Shown piece after piece: positions 60,222 to 64,000 of a stretch of 64,000 bases of DNA; positions within the stretch are counted from its first letter, which is position 1; each line of letters starts with the position of its first letter. The DNA is from Amoebidium appalachense (lineage: Eukaryota > Ichthyosporea). The position numbers were made by a program, and so were the translations under genes. The notes under the pieces are model-generated. The model searched no databases, had not been told where the DNA came from, and saw only the letters and a list, made by a program, of their open reading frames with translations. Location: the NCBI GenBank assembly GCA_963693365.1, contig CAVNZM010000008.1:992001-1056000 (forward strand), read 5' to 3'.

Positions 60222-60975
60222 AAAAAAAAAAAAAAAAGAAAAAAGGGGTTGCTGCGGACCGGACACTAGAGTGTATACATTTGCGAATGAATTCGCCTCT
60301 CATCACGCCCTCAGCATTTAATGTATTCGTCACTTGCCAGGAGACGAGAAGAAGGGATCTGCCTCTCCGTTCCCCTCCATCTATCCCTCTCTCTCTTTCT
60401 CTCGCGTGTCACGTGTATGGATGTGTGTATGTGTGCATGTGTGTGTATGTGTGCATGTGTGTGTGTTTGTGTGCATGTGTGTGTGTATGTGTGCATGTGT
60501 ATGGTGTGTGTGTGTGCGCGCGCGCGGTGTGTGAGTGCGCATGTGCGTGTATGCGTGTGTGTGTTTGTGTGCATGTGCGCCTGTGTGGATGTGGTACACA
60601 CCTGTCTCAGGGCCATCTCCATGCACCTTCTTGCCCCACTAGCTACGGGGGAGGGTGCCGTGATATGGTGCGCATCCCCTGCAGCCAACGTGTGAGGTGA
60701 CAGGGGGGGGGGGGGGGGGGGGAGGGGGGGGAAGGGGAGGGATAGGACGGCTTGGGTACACTGCTTGATAAAAAGAAGAGGTGTTGGCGATGGTGGTGGC
60801 TGTGAAATGGGTCGGAGGTTTTATAGAGAGAGGACAAAGTGCAGGTGTAGCGGATGAGAGTGGAGGCTGTGTGCACCGTGTACTTGTGGGGAGAGGGGGG
60901 GAGAGGGGGTGGGGGGGAGGTCTTAGCGGGCATTGCCTATCTGCTGATAAAAGTAAGTGTGTCAGGACAAGGGCG

Positions 60976-61008
<33 letters not shown>

Positions 61009-62990
61009 AGGAGGAGGGGAGGATGGTGACACAGAGAGAGGGGGAAAGGGGGGCCTGGGGTTTGGTGAGGGTGGGGTGGGAGTGGGGGGTGTGCTAGTAC
61101 CAGAGAGCCCGTAGCCTCTGATCTCGGCGTATATTTTTGCCCCCCTCTGCTTGGCATGCTCGTATTCCTGCAGCCACAGTAATCAGAAGTCAAGTATCCA
61201 CTTGAACACGCTTAGATCATCATACGAAAAAGTAACGATGAGAGCAACACGTGTAGTCTCTGAGAATCCTATTTTATTACACATATAAGATTTGGTTTTT
61301 TGCGGATTGTTCACATAGCCATAGTATTATTACATGCAACAGACATGAGAGAAGCATGCCGTTACGAGTAGCTATGGATTCGAGAAGGTTCCCGCAGAGA
61401 GTTAAATTTAAGACCTGCCTAAACTACTTATAGTAAACAGCTCTTTGGTCCCCGCACCTTGTTCGGCTAATGCCGATGACAACTATTAGAATTAAAGATG
61501 GAGGTAATAATCATAAACTAATGTTGTTTAACCGTGGGATTGCCATATCTGGCCCACCTATTAAGATAGGTATAGTTAAGAAAGATAAGAAAAGATTACC
61601 ATAGTGCGTTATTACTAGCAGGAATAATGTTCTTTATATCATCATTAGCAGAACATTTAGACCACCTCAGTAAGTTCAACGGCTCTTACCGCGATTGGCA
61701 TGAATCCGTGCTGTGCCCCACAAATTTCAGAACACTGTCCATAGCTGGTGATCTTGCAAAGTTCTACAGTACGAACTTGCGCATGTCATTGGTGATCATG
61801 TCATTGTATAGAGTGATATGAAAATGCCCTGAAACAGAATATGGAACACTTTTATATAGAGATATGTTAATTAGAGAATATATAAAAGGAACAATGGAAG
61901 CACAAGGGTATAGCGTGGGTGACATAATGATTAAAAGAAAAATAAAAGACATGAGTATCATTATTCAAATAGAAAAAGGAATCGAACCAATTCAGACCAC
62001 GGGCCAACAGAGAAGGGGTTGGGTGTGGTTGTTGGTTCCTTGGGCTGCTATGCGGTACAAAAATACACGCCTGTAGAACAACCCCAACATTCTACACATT
62101 GGACACCTGCACGAAAAGACACACACACACACACACAGCCCCCTTCCCCCCCCCCCCCCCAAAAAAAAATAAAATAAAATAAAATAAAATAAATAAATAA
62201 ATAAATAGAAATAACAAAGAGGGGGTGGGGTGGGGTGGGGGGGGGGGGGGGGGGAGGGGGGGGGGAAGACATCTCCACGCACCTCCAGCACCACCACGCC
62301 TGCACCCTCACCCATCACAAATCCGTCCCTGTCCTTGTCGAAGGGTCGGGATGCCTCCTTGGGGGTTTTATTGTACTTTGTGGCTAGTGCTTTGACCCTG
62401 TGATTTTAGAGAGAAGGGGGAGGGGAGGGGGGGGGGGGGGGGGGATAGTTAGTGAGGTGGTGATGGTAGCGTATGTCGTAGGGGGGGGAGAGGGGGGGGG
62501 GGGGGGGGGGGAAAGGGGAAGTGGGAGCAAAGGAACTGGAATATGATGAATGGAGATGTTCGTCTGTGTGCGTGTGTTGGTGGTTCCTTCCGCTTTCTAA
62601 CTTTCTCGCCATGTATGGTGGTGGGCCAAGGAGGTCTCTACGCAGTCTGCGGTGTTTCTTTGGCACTTATCACTGGCTGCAAAGCCCACGATTACACATC
62701 ATGTGTGTGTGTGTGTGTGTGTGGGTGGGTGGGTGGGTGGGCGCGGGCGCTGGGGCGGGGAGGAGGGGGAGGGGGGGGGGGGGGGGACCTTGCAAACCCG
62801 GCTATGCTCAGGGGGGACACACACGACTCTGTGCCGCCAGCAACCATCACATCGGCCGACCCTACACAGGACAGGGTCAGGGGGGGTCCAAAAAAGGTGT
62901 AATCAGAAATTTGGAGCCTTTCTCCTTTCTTGTGGTTGCTGCTGTATTGAGCACCAGGGCAGGAATCATGTACATTGTGAGGAAAGGCCA

Positions 62991-63031
<41 letters not shown>

Positions 63032-63282
63032 GGGAGGAGGGGGGGGGGGGGAGGAGGGAGGGGGAGAATATGTTGGTAGAGAATGCCGCCGGAATGAACG
63101 GTTAGCGGGGAGGGGAGAGGGGATGTTTTTGTGGTGTATTTATGGATTGTTAGCAGTGGTAGTGGTGGTGGGGATGGTAGAGGTGGTGGGGTGGGGTGTG
63201 TGTGTGTGTGTGTGTATGTGGGGGGGGGGGGGGGGGGGAGGGAGGGAGGGGAGGGGGCGATTTGGGGGGTGGGGGGGGCGAT

Positions 63283-63323
<41 letters not shown>

Positions 63324-63419
63324 AGTACGAGGGTACTCACCGTCTCTGATCATTCTGAAGGCATCGCCGATACCGTGGGCACCAGTGGCACAGGCAGTGG
63401 ACACGGCATGGTTGGGGCC
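57769..63419 (-). CDS. OXSM: 3-oxoacyl-[acyl-carrier-protein] synthase II (KAS II/FabF-OXSM family), partial, C-terminal 9 exons
   Basis: Condensing enzyme of type II fatty-acid synthesis, joining malonyl-ACP to a growing acyl chain; most likely mitochondrial, but the N-terminus lies beyond the right edge. Exons (minus): 63341-63419, 62789-62861, 62283-62397, 61101-61167, 60602-60678, 59953-60013, 59268-59344, 58906-58977, 57769-57936; phases fit throughout. The catalytic triad is complete: Cys in [15 protein letters not shown], His in [12 protein letters not shown] and His in [12 protein letters not shown]. Also visible are [20 protein letters not shown] and the C-terminal [14 protein letters not shown]. 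The protein ends shortly after this glycine motif, as in the family. Exons are short and introns long; the 61168-62282 intron contains a mitochondrial insertion, and others hold G runs and (GT)n. A C-rich tract lies just after the stop. Confidence 0.95.
57945..58339 (+). repeat. (GT)n block with ~115-bp higher-order units
   Basis: In the last intron of the 3-oxoacyl-ACP synthase gene. GTAGGTATGCAGGTTTATGT and related spacers recur at about 58008, 58121 and 58239, each embedded in long GT tracts, so a composite unit was duplicated at least twice. Confidence 0.9.
61225..61448 (-). other. Group I intron core remnant from mitochondrial cox1
   Basis: Follows the cox1 fragment where the GAGTGW coding motif is cut after GAGT. 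Conserved core elements can be read in order on the minus strand: P-like CTGCGGGAACC (61388-61402), Q-like AATCCGCA (about 61300-61309) and R-like TCAGAGACTACA (about 61248-61268). No splicing is expected from this context. Confidence 0.65.
61449..61566 (-). pseudogene. cox1: cox1 fragment (mitochondrial origin)
   Basis: Minus-strand translation shows [12 protein letters not shown], then L, TGA (Trp), then [10 protein letters not shown] and, after a frame break, AEQGAGT: the conserved central region of cytochrome c oxidase subunit 1. About 11 residues expected between PILIGG and PDM are missing, a deletion between two similar LIGG/LIGA motifs. Confidence 0.8.
61657..61743 (-). pseudogene. cox2: cox2 C-terminal fragment (mitochondrial origin)
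   Basis: Translates as [17 protein letters not shown] and on to VELTEVV and a stop: the copper-A-binding C-terminus of cytochrome c oxidase subunit 2. The frame is lost upstream of the Tyr. Confidence 0.85.
61831..61985 (+). pseudogene. rps3: Probable mitochondrial rps3 fragment
   Basis: Open frame with [20 protein letters not shown], then [20 protein letters not shown], matching the N-terminal pattern of ribosomal protein S3 (D-x-x-IR-x-YI ... I-x-I-x-R ... I-x-I). Strongly A-biased codons unlike the nuclear exons. Identity is less certain than for the cox fragments. Confidence 0.5.
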
Positions 63420-64000
63420 CTGCCATTGGATACAGGTCACGTGACTGGGGATGCCATTGGCTGGATATCACACGCGCAGGCACGTAAACCAATCAAAAAA
63501 GTACGCAGACCTTTGCACACATACACGTGCAAGGGTAGCTACCATACATACAAGCACACGGGCGCATGTGTGTGTGTGTGTCTACATGCTAACGCACAGT
63601 ACACTCTTGTTGTTGCACAGAAAAGTCCACAGCTTCGCTGTGTGCATGCGCGCGCGCGTGTGTGTGGGGGGGAGGGGGGGGGGGGGGGGGGGGAGGGGGG
63701 AGGGGGGAGGCCTCGAACATCCACACATCCAGATGCATGGACTGCAAAAACTCTGCACAGGCATACGCACACACACAAATCTTCATGGGTATGCAAACAC
63801 ACACAAACACACACGGCACGCACGCACACACAGGCATGCACTTGTGCACAAACACGTTCACACAACAACACCCACACACACCCACACAACACCCACCCAC
63901 ACAAAACCCATACACAAGTATACACAACCAGGCCCACATCCCCCACACACACACATACATAAAGCACCCACACCCACACACAAACTCACACAGACACAAA
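63420..64000. other. Intron of the 3-oxoacyl-ACP synthase gene at the window edge
   Basis: No exon found. CCAATGGCAG forms the acceptor just before 63419 on the minus strand, and another ATTGG motif lies at about 63488. The rest is a G run (63665-63705) and CA-rich sequence to the end. The upstream exons of the gene lie outside the window. Confidence 0.7.

Larger units (their letters stand above)
61210..61990. other. Nuclear insertion of mitochondrial DNA (NUMT)
   Basis: Inside an intron of the 3-oxoacyl-ACP synthase gene. AT-rich block without microsatellites, containing on the minus strand a cox2 C-terminus, a cox1 internal fragment and a group I intron core, and on the plus strand a probable rps3 fragment. 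An in-frame TGA replaces Trp in the cox1 piece, so the donor code reads UGA as Trp. Frames are broken, so the copy is dead. Confidence 0.85.

Overview
This is nuclear DNA of a unicellular or simple eukaryote. All genes are split by spliceosomal introns with GT-AG ends, starts sit in Kozak-like CCACCATG contexts, and introns and spacers are full of microsatellites, homopolymer C/G runs and minisatellites. The species cannot be named from the sequence. A degenerate mitochondrial insertion near the right end uses UGA for Trp, which fits opisthokont protists (for example ichthyosporeans), fungi, haptophytes or red algae and argues against land plants and oomycetes.

Layout. 1-4370: repeats and a CCAAT-rich spacer. 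4371-10578 (+): acetolactate synthase in 11 exons with a mitochondrial presequence. 11778-21114 (+): PH-START-DUF1336 (EDR2-like) protein in 11 exons with a membrane segment inside START. 22281-24718 (-): DUF1295 / steroid 5-alpha-reductase-like membrane enzyme in 2 exons, head-to-head with 25183-27625 (+), a CAD-type zinc alcohol dehydrogenase in 4 exons. 28366-30424 (+): a recent tandem copy of the dehydrogenase, broken by two deletions and a nonsense codon. 32031-37894 (-): equilibrative nucleoside transporter in 5 exons. 39553-53278 (+): VASt-domain membrane protein in 17 exons. 53980-56700: a satellite of ~76-bp units. 57769-63419 (-): C-terminal 9 exons of a mitochondrial-type 3-oxoacyl-ACP synthase that runs off the right edge; one of its introns holds mitochondrial DNA (cox2, cox1, group I intron core, probable rps3).

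The genes do not form one pathway. Two enzymes (branched-chain amino-acid and fatty-acid synthesis) are probably mitochondrial. Two proteins (START and VASt) belong to lipid-binding or lipid-transfer families, and two are multi-pass membrane proteins. Reading frames and intron phases were joined by hand; every complete gene model gives an uninterrupted frame divisible by three.

The most unusual material is non-coding: dispersed short repeats ending in poly(C), a satellite whose every unit carries a CCAAT box and a TATA-like box at promoter-like spacing, five perfect CCATATATGG palindromes each next to a CCAAT box, CCAAT-type motifs abutting 3' splice sites, a TTAA-flanked MITE and the mitochondrial insertion.
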